Shown here: positions 6,842-15,100 of the stretch, piece after piece
How the letters are laid out: each line of letters opens with the position of its first letter
Numbering within the stretch: position 1 is the stretch's first letter
NCBI RefSeq assembly: GCF_000308535.1
Contig: NZ_BAFW01000379.1
Span: forward strand, 1 to 36,690
From: Nocardia cerradoensis NBRC 101014
GTDB lineage: Bacteria; Actinomycetota; Actinomycetes; Mycobacteriales; Mycobacteriaceae
DNA: 36,690 nucleotides
Direction: 5' to 3'
Translations under genes and position numbers: made by a program
Notes under the pieces: model-generated
Database searches by the model: none
Seen by the model: the letters and a program-made list of their open reading frames with translations, nothing else
What the model was told of the DNA's origin: nothing

Positions 6842-8053
6842 ATGAGACCGGCGAGAGGGTGGCCGACGGCCGCGGGCGCGGTACTTCGCGCGATCTTGGC
6901 ATTGGGTGGCGCATCGCGTTCGGTGGTCGCCGCCCACGCGGGGCTGTCCCCGGCGACGGTGACGAGTCAGACCCGCGCGCTGATCGAGGCGGGTCTGCTG
7001 CGCGAATCGCCCCCGGTGGACCGCTCGCAGCGGGTGGGCCGGCCGCATTCACCGCTGGAGCTCGATCGCCGGAACGCGGTGGCGGCCATTCATTTCGCGG
7101 CCACCCAGACCCGGGTGGCGGTGGTCGACATCGCCGGCACGATCGTCGCCGGTGCGCTCGTTCCGCATCGCACGCTCGAGGGAGCGGATCTGGTCGCCGA
7201 CGCGGCCGCCGCACTCGCCGCCCTGCGCCGCGACCTTCCGGACGACACCCGCTTGTCCGGAGTCGGGGTCGCCACCGGCGGCTGGGTCGATCCGGAAGCC
7301 GGCGTGGTGCTCTCGCACCCGCTGCTGCGCCTCGAGGACACGCTCGTCCGGGACGTGCTGGTGCAGCTCACCGGCCTGCCGGTGGAACTCGACAGCCACG
7401 CCCGCGCGATGGTGCACGCGGAACAACTGTTCGGCGCACTGGATTTCGACGCCTCGGCCGCCGTGCTGTTCGTCGGCAATGTCATCGATGCGGCCTTCGC
7501 TGTCGACGGGCGCGTCCACTACGGCCCCGGGTCCTCGGCCGGCTCGCTGGCCACGCTCGTGCCGTCCGACCTCGGTCCGGGTGGCCCGGGCCCGCTCGAC
7601 ACCTATTCCGATCGTTCGCTCGAACGGCGCGCGGCCGGTTCGGGGATCATGGCGCAGCCCACGATTCCGGCGCTCATCGCCGCCGCCGAAACCGATCCGC
7701 GGGCCCATGCCCTGTTCGAGGACCGGGCGCGCGGACTCGCCGTGGTGGCCGCCGCGCTGCTCGACGTGCTGAATCCGGAGACGCTGATCATCACCGACCG
7801 GGCCTTCACCGGACTGCCGGCGGTGCGCGCCACCTACTTCGACGCGATCGCCGCGCGAGCGCAGGTGCGTTCCGCCCGGCACCGCATCATCGGCACCTCG
7901 TTCCCCAACCGCTCGCTGGAGACCGCCGCCGCGGCGGTGCTGCTGCATCGCCTCTACGCCGATCCGCTCGCCGTCGCAGCGGAGGGCTTCGGCGCCCACC
8001 GGAAGGAGGAACCGGCGGCGCGCTTCGAGTCACCGCAGTTCGAGTCTCGGTAA
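6842..8053 (+). CDS. ROK-family transcriptional regulator, apparently without kinase/zinc motifs
   Basis: A 403-residue protein. Residues 10-70 form a MarR-like winged helix (SRSVVAAHAGLSPATVTSQT then LIEAGLLRES), followed by a ROK domain opening at VAAIHFAATQTRVAVVDIAG. The zinc loop normally written GHxxV...CxCGxxGCxE is absent: after GPGSSAGSLATLVPSDLG there are no cysteines. The usual N-D catalytic pair appears as LDSHARAMVHAEQLFG. It therefore looks like a DNA-binding sensor whose sugar-kinase chemistry is lost. It precedes the ABC substrate-binding gene by 53 bp and diverges from the dioxygenase, so it probably controls the organosulfur locus. Confidence 0.85.
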   Translation: MRPARGWPTAAGAVLRAILALGGASRSVVAAHAGLSPATVTSQTRALIEAGLLRESPPVDRSQRVGRPHSPLELDRRNAVAAIHFAATQTRVAVVDIAGTIVAGALVPHRTLEGADLVADAAAALAALRRDLPDDTRLSGVGVATGGWVDPEAGVVLSHPLLRLEDTLVRDVLVQLTGLPVELDSHARAMVHAEQLFGALDFDASAAVLFVGNVIDAAFAVDGRVHYGPGSSAGSLATLVPSDLGPGGPGPLDTYSDRSLERRAAGSGIMAQPTIPALIAAAETDPRAHALFEDRARGLAVVAAALLDVLNPETLIITDRAFTGLPAVRATYFDAIAARAQVRSARHRIIGTSFPNRSLETAAAAVLLHRLYADPLAVAAEGFGAHRKEEPAARFESPQFESR

Positions 8054-8066
8054 TTTTAAGTAGACC

Positions 8067-8092
8067 GAATATTGTGGGCCGCAACATAATTC
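8067..8092. promoter_or_regulatory. Imperfect AT-rich inverted repeat upstream of the ABC operon
   Basis: Left arm GAATATTGTGG (8067-8077) and right arm CAACATAATTC (8082-8092) match at 8 of 11 positions around a four-base centre. It occupies the 53-bp gap between the ROK gene and the substrate-binding gene. ROK repressors commonly use AT-rich inverted repeats, so this is a candidate operator. Confidence 0.42.
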
Positions 8093-8106
8093 GCGACGAT
8101 CGATAG

Positions 8107-9192
8107 ATGAGAAAGCTCATCGAAGCGCGACCGTCTACGCGTAGGATGCGCCTCACCCGCAGGGTCGGCGCGGCGTCGTTCGTGGTGCTGGTCGCCGCCT
8201 GTGCCTCGTCGGCCTGCGCGGCCTCCGGAGGGTCGGCCGACTTCAGCAAACCGCTACCGACCAGCGTGCCGGCGGGTACCTCGCTGAAGATCTCGGCGAC
8301 CGATATGAAGGTCGCTCTGACCAGCAGCGGCCAGATCGACAAACTGCCCTTCACCGTGCCCGACTGGCCGAACGTCTCCGCCGGCCCGGATGTGATCCAG
8401 GCCTTCAAGGGCGGGGCGGTGGAGTTGGCGAGCAATGCCGGAATCCCGTCCATCCAGGCCCACGCACAGGGCCTCGACACCCGCATCGTCGCCGTGCTGT
8501 GGCGCAGTACCCCCAACTACGGCCTGGCCACCGCCCCGGGCAGCACTATCCACAACCTGCAGGACCTGCGCGGTAAGAAGATCGCCTTCTCGCCCGGCCA
8601 AGCGCAGGGCGGTGTGGTGCTGCGGACCTTGCAGCAGGCCGGGCTCACCACCTCCGACGTCACGCTCGTGCAGCTCAACAGCCCGCAATTCCTCACCGCG
8701 CTGCAGGGCAAACAGGTCGATGTGGCGCCGCTGGCCGAGCCGTCGCTGACGAAATACCTCGCACAATACAAATCCGAGGGCGCCGGCACGGTGCCGTCCG
8801 ACGCGGTCGACGCGTTGAGCATTCTCTGGGCGCCGACCTCGGTGCTGGCCGACGACGCGAAACTCGCGGCCGTCACGGAATTCGTCAAATTCTGGGCGCG
8901 GGCGAAGGTCTGGGAATGGGAGAACCAGGACCGGTGGATCGCCGACTACTACGTCAAGAATCAGGGCGTGAGCGAGGCCGACGGCCGCCGCATCATGGCC
9001 ACGACCGAACGGCCGTATTTCCCCGACAACTGGGACAAGTCGATCGACTGGGAACAGCAGACGATCGACTTGATCACCTCCTCGGGTGCGTTCGGGAAAT
9101 CCTTCGACGCCCATCAGTTGTTCGATCGGCGATTCGAGAAGATCGCCGCCGACGCGGTGGCTCCGCAATATCGCACCAAGGCACAGGGGTGA
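8107..9192 (+). CDS. ABC transporter substrate-binding lipoprotein, SsuA/TauA-like
   Basis: A 361-residue exported protein. A twin-basic, hydrophobic signal ends in a lipobox LVAAC (Cys32; a second SSAC at Cys37), predicting anchorage to the membrane. The mature part has the NMT1/SsuA-like pattern: GPDVIQAFKGGAVELASNAG, then LDTRIVAVLWRSTPNYGLAT, and LQDLRGKKIAFSPGQAQGGVV. Such proteins deliver sulfonates, taurine, nitrate or thiamine precursors. The following permease, ATPase and FMN monooxygenase point to sulfonates or related organosulfur. The ATG at 8107 lacks a clear ribosome site; ATG 8146 (MRLTRRVG) is an alternative that still keeps the signal. The stop is four bases before the permease start. 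Confidence 0.86.
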   Translation: MRKLIEARPSTRRMRLTRRVGAASFVVLVAACASSACAASGGSADFSKPLPTSVPAGTSLKISATDMKVALTSSGQIDKLPFTVPDWPNVSAGPDVIQAFKGGAVELASNAGIPSIQAHAQGLDTRIVAVLWRSTPNYGLATAPGSTIHNLQDLRGKKIAFSPGQAQGGVVLRTLQQAGLTTSDVTLVQLNSPQFLTALQGKQVDVAPLAEPSLTKYLAQYKSEGAGTVPSDAVDALSILWAPTSVLADDAKLAAVTEFVKFWARAKVWEWENQDRWIADYYVKNQGVSEADGRRIMATTERPYFPDNWDKSIDWEQQTIDLITSSGAFGKSFDAHQLFDRRFEKIAADAVAPQYRTKAQG

Positions 9193-9196
9193 CCCG

Positions 9197-10051
9197 ATGA
9201 CCGTCGTCTCCGCACATCTTCCCGCTCTCGGCGCGCGTCCCGCCGTCGCCGCGGGTTTCACCGCCCGGCCCGCGCGCCGCCGCCTCGGCCTGCGCCGGCA
9301 GATCCCGTTCGCACGGCTACTCGGCGTGGTGCTGCTCCTCGCCGCCTGGTCGGCGGGGGCCTACCTGGGACTCCTCGATCCGCGGAAATTGTCCGCACCG
9401 TGGACGGTGGTGACGACCGGGTGGGACCTGCTCACCGAGGGGCAACTGCTCACCACCATCGCGGTGTCCATGCAGCGGGTGGCCACCGGGGTCTTTTTGG
9501 GAATCCTGATCGGCACCGCCCTCGCGCTGATCGCCGGCCTGTCCCGGGTCGGAGATTCGCTGGTAGACGGCGTGGTTCAGCTCAAACGCTCGATTCCCAC
9601 GCTGGGCCTGGTTCCCCTGATGATTCTCTGGCTCGGTATCGGCAACGAATTCAAGATCGTGCTGATCATGCTCGCCGCCGCGGTGACGCTCTACGTGCCC
9701 ACGCATTCCGCGCTGACCGGAATCGATCGGCGGCTCGTCGAATTGTCGGAGATCCAGGGCGTTTCCCGCTTCGACTTCATCCGGCAGGTGGTGATTCCCG
9801 GATCGCTGCCGGGCTTCTTCCTCGGGTTGCGGCTCGCGGTGAATACGTCGTGGCTGGTGCTGGTGGTGGTCGAGTCGGTCAACGCGACCGACGGCCTGGG
9901 AAAGATGATGCAGGACGCCCAGAACTACGGCCAGGCCGACGTCATCCTCGTCGCGCTCGCCGTCTACGGAATTTTCGGCCTGGCATGCGATTCCGGCATC
10001 CGGATCCTGGAGCGAAAGGTGCTGTCGTGGCGGCAAACTCTGGCGGACTGA
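9197..10051 (+). CDS. ABC transporter permease, SsuC/TauC-like
   Basis: A 284-residue BPD-type inner-membrane permease. After a basic N-terminal tail come a first membrane segment (LLGVVLLLAAWSAGAYLGLL) and about five more. The EAA-type coupling loop reads LVELSEIQGVSRFDFIRQVVIPGSLPG, split here as VELSEIQGVSRFDFIRQVV and IPGSLPGF. This loop contacts the ATPase. ATG 9197 lies four bases after the lipoprotein stop, and the 3' end overlaps the ATPase gene by 25 bases, so the three are one operon. Confidence 0.88.
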   Translation: MTVVSAHLPALGARPAVAAGFTARPARRRLGLRRQIPFARLLGVVLLLAAWSAGAYLGLLDPRKLSAPWTVVTTGWDLLTEGQLLTTIAVSMQRVATGVFLGILIGTALALIAGLSRVGDSLVDGVVQLKRSIPTLGLVPLMILWLGIGNEFKIVLIMLAAAVTLYVPTHSALTGIDRRLVELSEIQGVSRFDFIRQVVIPGSLPGFFLGLRLAVNTSWLVLVVVESVNATDGLGKMMQDAQNYGQADVILVALAVYGIFGLACDSGIRILERKVLSWRQTLAD

Positions 10052-10767
10052 CCCCCGACCCCGGTGCGGGTGTGCAACTGGACGGGCTGACCCGCAGATT
10101 CGGTGGCCGAGCCGTGCTCGACAACCTCGATCTGACCATTCCCGAGGGCCAGTTCGTGGCGCTGCTCGGCAAGAGCGGATCCGGCAAATCCACGCTGCTG
10201 CGGGCGCTGGCCGGCATCGACCACGGTGTGGCGGGCGAGGGCCTGTTGCGGGTGCCGGAGCGGACGTCCATGGTGTTCCAGGACTCCCGGCTGCTGCCCT
10301 GGAAACGGGTACTGCCCAACGTTCTCTACGGTCAGCCCCGTTCCCGCCGGGCCGCGGCCTCCGCGTTGCTCGGCGAGGTCGGCTTGGCCGGTCGCGAAAA
10401 GGCATGGCCCGGAGAGCTTTCCGGCGGCGAGCAACAGCGCGCCGCGCTGGCCCGAGCCCTGGTGGGAGAGCCGGAACTGCTGCTCGCCGACGAACCCTTC
10501 GGCGCTCTGGACGCGCTGACCCGGATCCGCATGCACGCCCTGTTGCGCCGCCTCGTCGCGGCCCATCGCCCCACCGTGCTGCTGGTGACCCACGACGTCG
10601 ACGAGGCGATCACGCTCGCGCAGCGGGTGCTGATTCTCGACCGCGGCCGCATCGACATCGACATCCCCATCGACATCGACGGCCCGCGCGACCCGGCGCA
10701 ACCACAGTTCCAGCAGATCCGCCGCTCGCTGCTGAGCGCGCTGGGCGCCGATCCGATCGCGGCCTGA
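10027..10767 (+). CDS. ABC transporter ATP-binding protein, SsuB-like
   Basis: A 246-residue import ATPase with all canonical motifs: Walker A GKSGSGKST, Q-loop VFQDSRLLPW, signature LSGGEQQRAALARAL, Walker B LLLADEPFGALD and H-loop LVTHDVDEA. The RLLPW after the Q-loop and the short length are typical of nitrate/sulfonate/taurine transporters. The GTG at 10027 follows AAAGG with eight bases between and overlaps the permease end. A short DIDIPIDID run near residue 218, encoded by repeated gac-atc codons, is an oddity of the C-terminus. Confidence 0.9.
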   Translation: MAANSGGLTPDPGAGVQLDGLTRRFGGRAVLDNLDLTIPEGQFVALLGKSGSGKSTLLRALAGIDHGVAGEGLLRVPERTSMVFQDSRLLPWKRVLPNVLYGQPRSRRAAASALLGEVGLAGREKAWPGELSGGEQQRAALARALVGEPELLLADEPFGALDALTRIRMHALLRRLVAAHRPTVLLVTHDVDEAITLAQRVLILDRGRIDIDIPIDIDGPRDPAQPQFQQIRRSLLSALGADPIAA

Positions 10768-10806
10768 ACGCCGAACCTTCACTACCGGAAAGAATTTCGT
10801 CTCCCT

Positions 10807-12150
10807 ATGAGCAGAACCCTGCACTTGAACGCATTCCTGATGTCGACCGGTCACCACGAGGCGTCGTGGCGGCTGCCGGAATCGAACCCGTTGGCGCATG
10901 TGGATATCGAGCACTACATCCGCCTGGCGCAAACCGCCGAACGGGGCCTGTTCGACTCGATCTTCTTCGCCGATTCGCCGGTGCTGCAAGGGGATCCGGG
11001 CCGCCGACCGGTCGGCAAGCTGGAGCCGACGATTCTGCTGACCGCGATCGCGCTGCGCACCAGCCGCATCGGCCTCATCGCCACCGCGTCCACCAGCTAC
11101 AACGATCCCTACAATCTGGCGCGGCGCTTCGCCTCCGTGGACTGGGTGTCCGGTGGCCGGGTGGGCTGGAATATCGTCACCACCGCGGGTGCCGACGCGG
11201 CCCGCAACTTCGGCCTCGACGACGTACCCGATCACCGGCTGCGCTACGAGAAGGCCGCCGAATTCGTCGATGTGGCGACCAAACTCTGGGACAGCTGGGA
11301 CGACGACGCCTTCATCGGCGACAAGGAACTCGGCATCCACTCCGACCCGGACAAGGTGCGCGAGATCAACCATATCGGCGAGTTCTTCCGGGTGGCGGGG
11401 CCGCTCAATGTGCCGCGGTCGCCGCAGGGGTATCCCGTTCTGGTGCAGGCGGGTTCGTCCGAGGACGGGAAGGGGTTCGCCGCCCGCTACGCCGAGGCGG
11501 TCTTCACCGCACAGCAGACCCTCGAGGACGGCAAGCAGTTCTATGCCGATCTGAAGGAGCGCGCGCGCCGGCTCGGACGTGACCCCGGCACCGTCAAGAT
11601 CCTGCCGGGCATCGTCCCGGTGATCGGCGACACCGAAGCGCACGCGCGGGAACTCGACGACGAGCTGACCCGCCTCATCCAGCCGGAATACCAGCGCCGC
11701 ACGCTCGCCGAGCGGTTCAAGCTGCCGGTGGAGGCGCTGGATCTGGACAGCGAACTGCCCGCGGATCTCCCGACCGAGGACGAGATCCAGGGCGCGAAGA
11801 GCCGGTTCACGCTGATCGTCAACCTCGCTCGCCGCGAACGACTCACGGTGCGCCAGCTGATCGCCCGCCTCGGCGGAGGTCGCGGGCATCGGACCTTCGC
11901 GGGCACCGCGGAACAGGTCGCCGACACCATCCAGGAATGGTTCACCGACGGCGCCGCCGACGGATTCAATGTGATGCCCGCCGCCCTGCCGTCCGGGCTG
12001 GAGAGGTTCGTGGACGAGGTGGTGCCGATCCTGCAGGAGCGTGGCCTGTTCCGGACCGAATACGAGGCGACCACCTTGCGCGGGCACTACGGATTGGCGC
12101 GTCCGGAGAACCGGTTCAGCGTGGCGGCCGACGCGGCGATCGCCCGGTGA
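10807..12150 (+). CDS. FMN-dependent monooxygenase, NtaA/SnaA/DszA family
   Basis: A 447-residue LLM flavoprotein. The start (SRTLHLNAFLMSTGHHEASW), the IFFADSPVL strand, the SGGRVGWNIVTT motif and the late GTAEQVADTIQEWF helix are typical of the NtaA/SnaA/DszA/SfnG group rather than of the shorter SsuD. These two-component enzymes use FMNH2 from a separate reductase to cleave C-S or C-N bonds. No reductase is visible in the window. The gene follows the sulfonate-type ABC importer by 39 bp, so it most likely desulfurises the imported compound. Its stop overlaps the next start (GTGA, 12147-12150), coupling it to the ABC exporter. Confidence 0.88.
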   Translation: MSRTLHLNAFLMSTGHHEASWRLPESNPLAHVDIEHYIRLAQTAERGLFDSIFFADSPVLQGDPGRRPVGKLEPTILLTAIALRTSRIGLIATASTSYNDPYNLARRFASVDWVSGGRVGWNIVTTAGADAARNFGLDDVPDHRLRYEKAAEFVDVATKLWDSWDDDAFIGDKELGIHSDPDKVREINHIGEFFRVAGPLNVPRSPQGYPVLVQAGSSEDGKGFAARYAEAVFTAQQTLEDGKQFYADLKERARRLGRDPGTVKILPGIVPVIGDTEAHARELDDELTRLIQPEYQRRTLAERFKLPVEALDLDSELPADLPTEDEIQGAKSRFTLIVNLARRERLTVRQLIARLGGGRGHRTFAGTAEQVADTIQEWFTDGAADGFNVMPAALPSGLERFVDEVVPILQERGLFRTEYEATTLRGHYGLARPENRFSVAADAAIAR

Positions 12151-15100
12151 GCCGGACGGATTCGGCTGCCGATCAGGGGTGGGTGCGATATCTGCTGTAT
12201 CGATGTCTGTCGCATCCGCGTGCCGTCGCGGGTGCGTCCGTCGGCGCCCTCGGTAGCGCCGCGCTGACCGCGGCACTCCCTCTGGTGGTGCGCCACGTCG
12301 TCGATACGCTGGGCGATTCCCGGGTACCGCTGGCCGCCGCCGTCACCGTCCTGATCGTCATCGGTGTGCTCCGGTTCGGGCTGTCGATGCTGCGCAGGGT
12401 GTGCTCGTCGACGCTGTCGCTGGGCGTCCAGTTCGATCTGCGGTCGGATCTGTTCGCCGCGCTGGTGCGGATGCCCGGCCGCGAACAGATGGCCGTGTCC
12501 ACCGGACAGGTGGTGAGCCGCGCGATCAGCGACATCACGCTGATTCAGATGTTCCTGCAGCTGATTCCGATCGTCACCGGCAATGCGGCGCTGCTGGTGG
12601 CGGCGCTGGTGCTGATGGCGACGATGTCGTTGCCGCTCGCGGGTATCGCGCTGGTGCTGCTGCCGGCTCTGTGGTTCGTGACCCGGCGCTCGCAGCGAGA
12701 ACTGTTTCCCGCCAACTGGGATGCGCAGGCCCAGGCGGCGGAGGTGGCGATGCGGGTGGAGTCCGCGGTCGCCGGTGTCCGCGTGGTCAAGGGGTTCGGG
12801 CAGGAGCGCCGGGAGACCGGTGAGCTGGAGCGGCGTGCCCGTGACCTGTTCCGGTCACGGCTGCGCGTCGTGCGGATCACCAGCCGGTTCACCCCCGCGA
12901 TGGCGGCCCTGCCCGCCTTGGGTCAGGTGTTCATCCTGGTGGTGGGCGGTCTGCTCGCCCTGCACCAGAGCATCAGCCTGGGTACGTTTCTGGCGTTCAT
13001 GACGTATCTCGGATCCTTCGTGAGTCCGGTACGGCAGTTCTCGACACTGCTGACGGTGAGCCAGCAGGGGAAGGCGTCGCTGGATCGGGTGCGCGAGGTC
13101 ATCGATGCCGGGTCGGGCCGGGAGCCGGCCGCGGTTCCATCGCCCGCCACGGCCGTCGCACCGCCGCGGATCGACCTGTCCGGCGTGAGCGTGCGAATCG
13201 GCGACACCGCGGTTCTCGACCACCTCGATCTGACCATCCCCGCCGGGTCGACGGTCGCGTTGGCGGGCGGCGCCGGATCCGGGAAATCGACTCTGACCGC
13301 ACTGCTGCCGCGGCTGATCGATCCGGATGCCGGGGTGGTGCGTCTCGACGGCGTGGATGTGCGCGAGGTGCCGGATCTCCGCGGCCGGGTCGCCATCGTC
13401 TTCGAGGACACACACCTGATGGCCGACACCATCCGGGCGAATGTGGCCTACGGCCGTCCGGAGGCCACCGACGATCAGGTCTGGCACGCCCTGTACCTGG
13501 CCGCGGCCGACGACTTCGTCCGGCGGCTGCCCGAACAGCTCGATACCCCGATCGGCGAACGAGGACAACGTCTTTCGGGCGGCCAGCGGCAACGACTCGC
13601 GCTGGCGCGTGCGCTGATCACCGACGCCCCCGTGCTGGTGCTCGACGATGCGACGTCCGCGATCGACGCGAAGGTCGAGCAGACCATCTTCGAACGCATT
13701 GCCGCCGAGGTGCAGCGCCGCACGACAGTCGTTGTCGCACATCGCGTGTCGACACTCGCCCTGGCCGATCGGGTGGTGATCCTGGACGACGGCCGGGTCG
13801 CGGAATCGGGCACCCTTGCCGAGCTCCAGGAGTCCGGAGCGCTGTTCGCGACGCTGTTCACGCCACCGGACGTCGCGGAAATCGGTGCGGCACTGCGCAG
13901 TACGACCGACGGTGTGCCGACCGAGATCCTGTGGGCCGAACCCGCCGAATATGGCGACGAGAGCCGCACCCTGGAGCAGATGGCGCGGGCGTTCTCGCAC
14001 CATGCGGCCGGGGCGGGCGGCTTCGCGCGTGGCGGCGGCATGATGACCTCGGCACCGCCCAGCGGTGATGTGCAGGCCCTCATCGACGCGCTGCCGCCGG
14101 TAACCGGTGAACCCGCGGTACCCGAAACATTCACTCGCACCGCCGATCCCGAATTCGGGCTGCGCCGGCTGCTGCGGCCGTTCGCCGGTCCGCTGCTGGC
14201 CGGCCTGGGCCTGGTCGCACTGGACGCGATCGCGCAGATTCTGATCCCGGTCCTGGTGCGTTACGGCATCGACCGAGGCGTTCTGGTCGGCGCGCGGGAC
14301 GTCCTGCTCGGGGCGGCGGCGCTCGCGGCCGCGGTGGTACTCGCCGACTGGGCGATCAGCGTCGCGCAGGTACGGGTGACCGGGCGAGCCGGGGAACGGT
14401 TGCTCTTCGGCCTGCGGGTGAAGACGTTCGCCCAGCTGCAACGGCTGGGCCTGCAGTACTACGAACGTGAACTCGGCGGCCGCATCATGACCCGCATGAC
14501 CACCGACGTCGACGGTCTGTCCAGCTTCCTGCAGACCGGCCTGTCGACCGCGCTGACCTCCTCGCTGACGATCGGCGGTGTGGTGATCGCCCTCCTGGTG
14601 ATCGACGCCCGGCTGGCCGTGGTGGTGCTGGCGCTGATGCCGATCCTCCTCGCGGCCACGGTGTGGTTCCGGCGGCTGTCGGTGCCCGCCTACAACACGG
14701 CGCGGGACAAAGTCAGCGCGGTCAACGCCTATCTGCAGGAGAACGTCGACAACATCAAGGTCACACAGGCCTACCGCCGGGAAGCGCGCAACCAGGCCAG
14801 GTTCGACCGGCTGTCGTGGGAGTACCGCGACGCGCGGCTGCGCAGCCAGACCCTGATGGCCGTGTTCTTCCCGTTCATCGAATTCCTGTCGGTGGTCGCG
14901 ACGGCCGCCGTCCTCGCCGTGGGCGTGCATCAGGTGCGCGGCGCGGCGCTGAGCGCCGGGACGCTCATCGCGTTCCTGCTCTACATCGATCTGCTGTTCG
15001 CCCCGATTCAGCAGCTCTCGCAGGTGTTCGACAGTTATCAGCAGGCGGTGGTGGGTGTCGATCGGCTCGGCCGGTTGTTCGCGGTCGAGGTGGCCACCCC

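Noticed and set aside
8061..8065. TAGAC before the importer operon as a half-site of a McbR-type sulfur regulator
   Set aside because: The second half (GTCTA at the right distance) is absent, so a five-base match has no weight.
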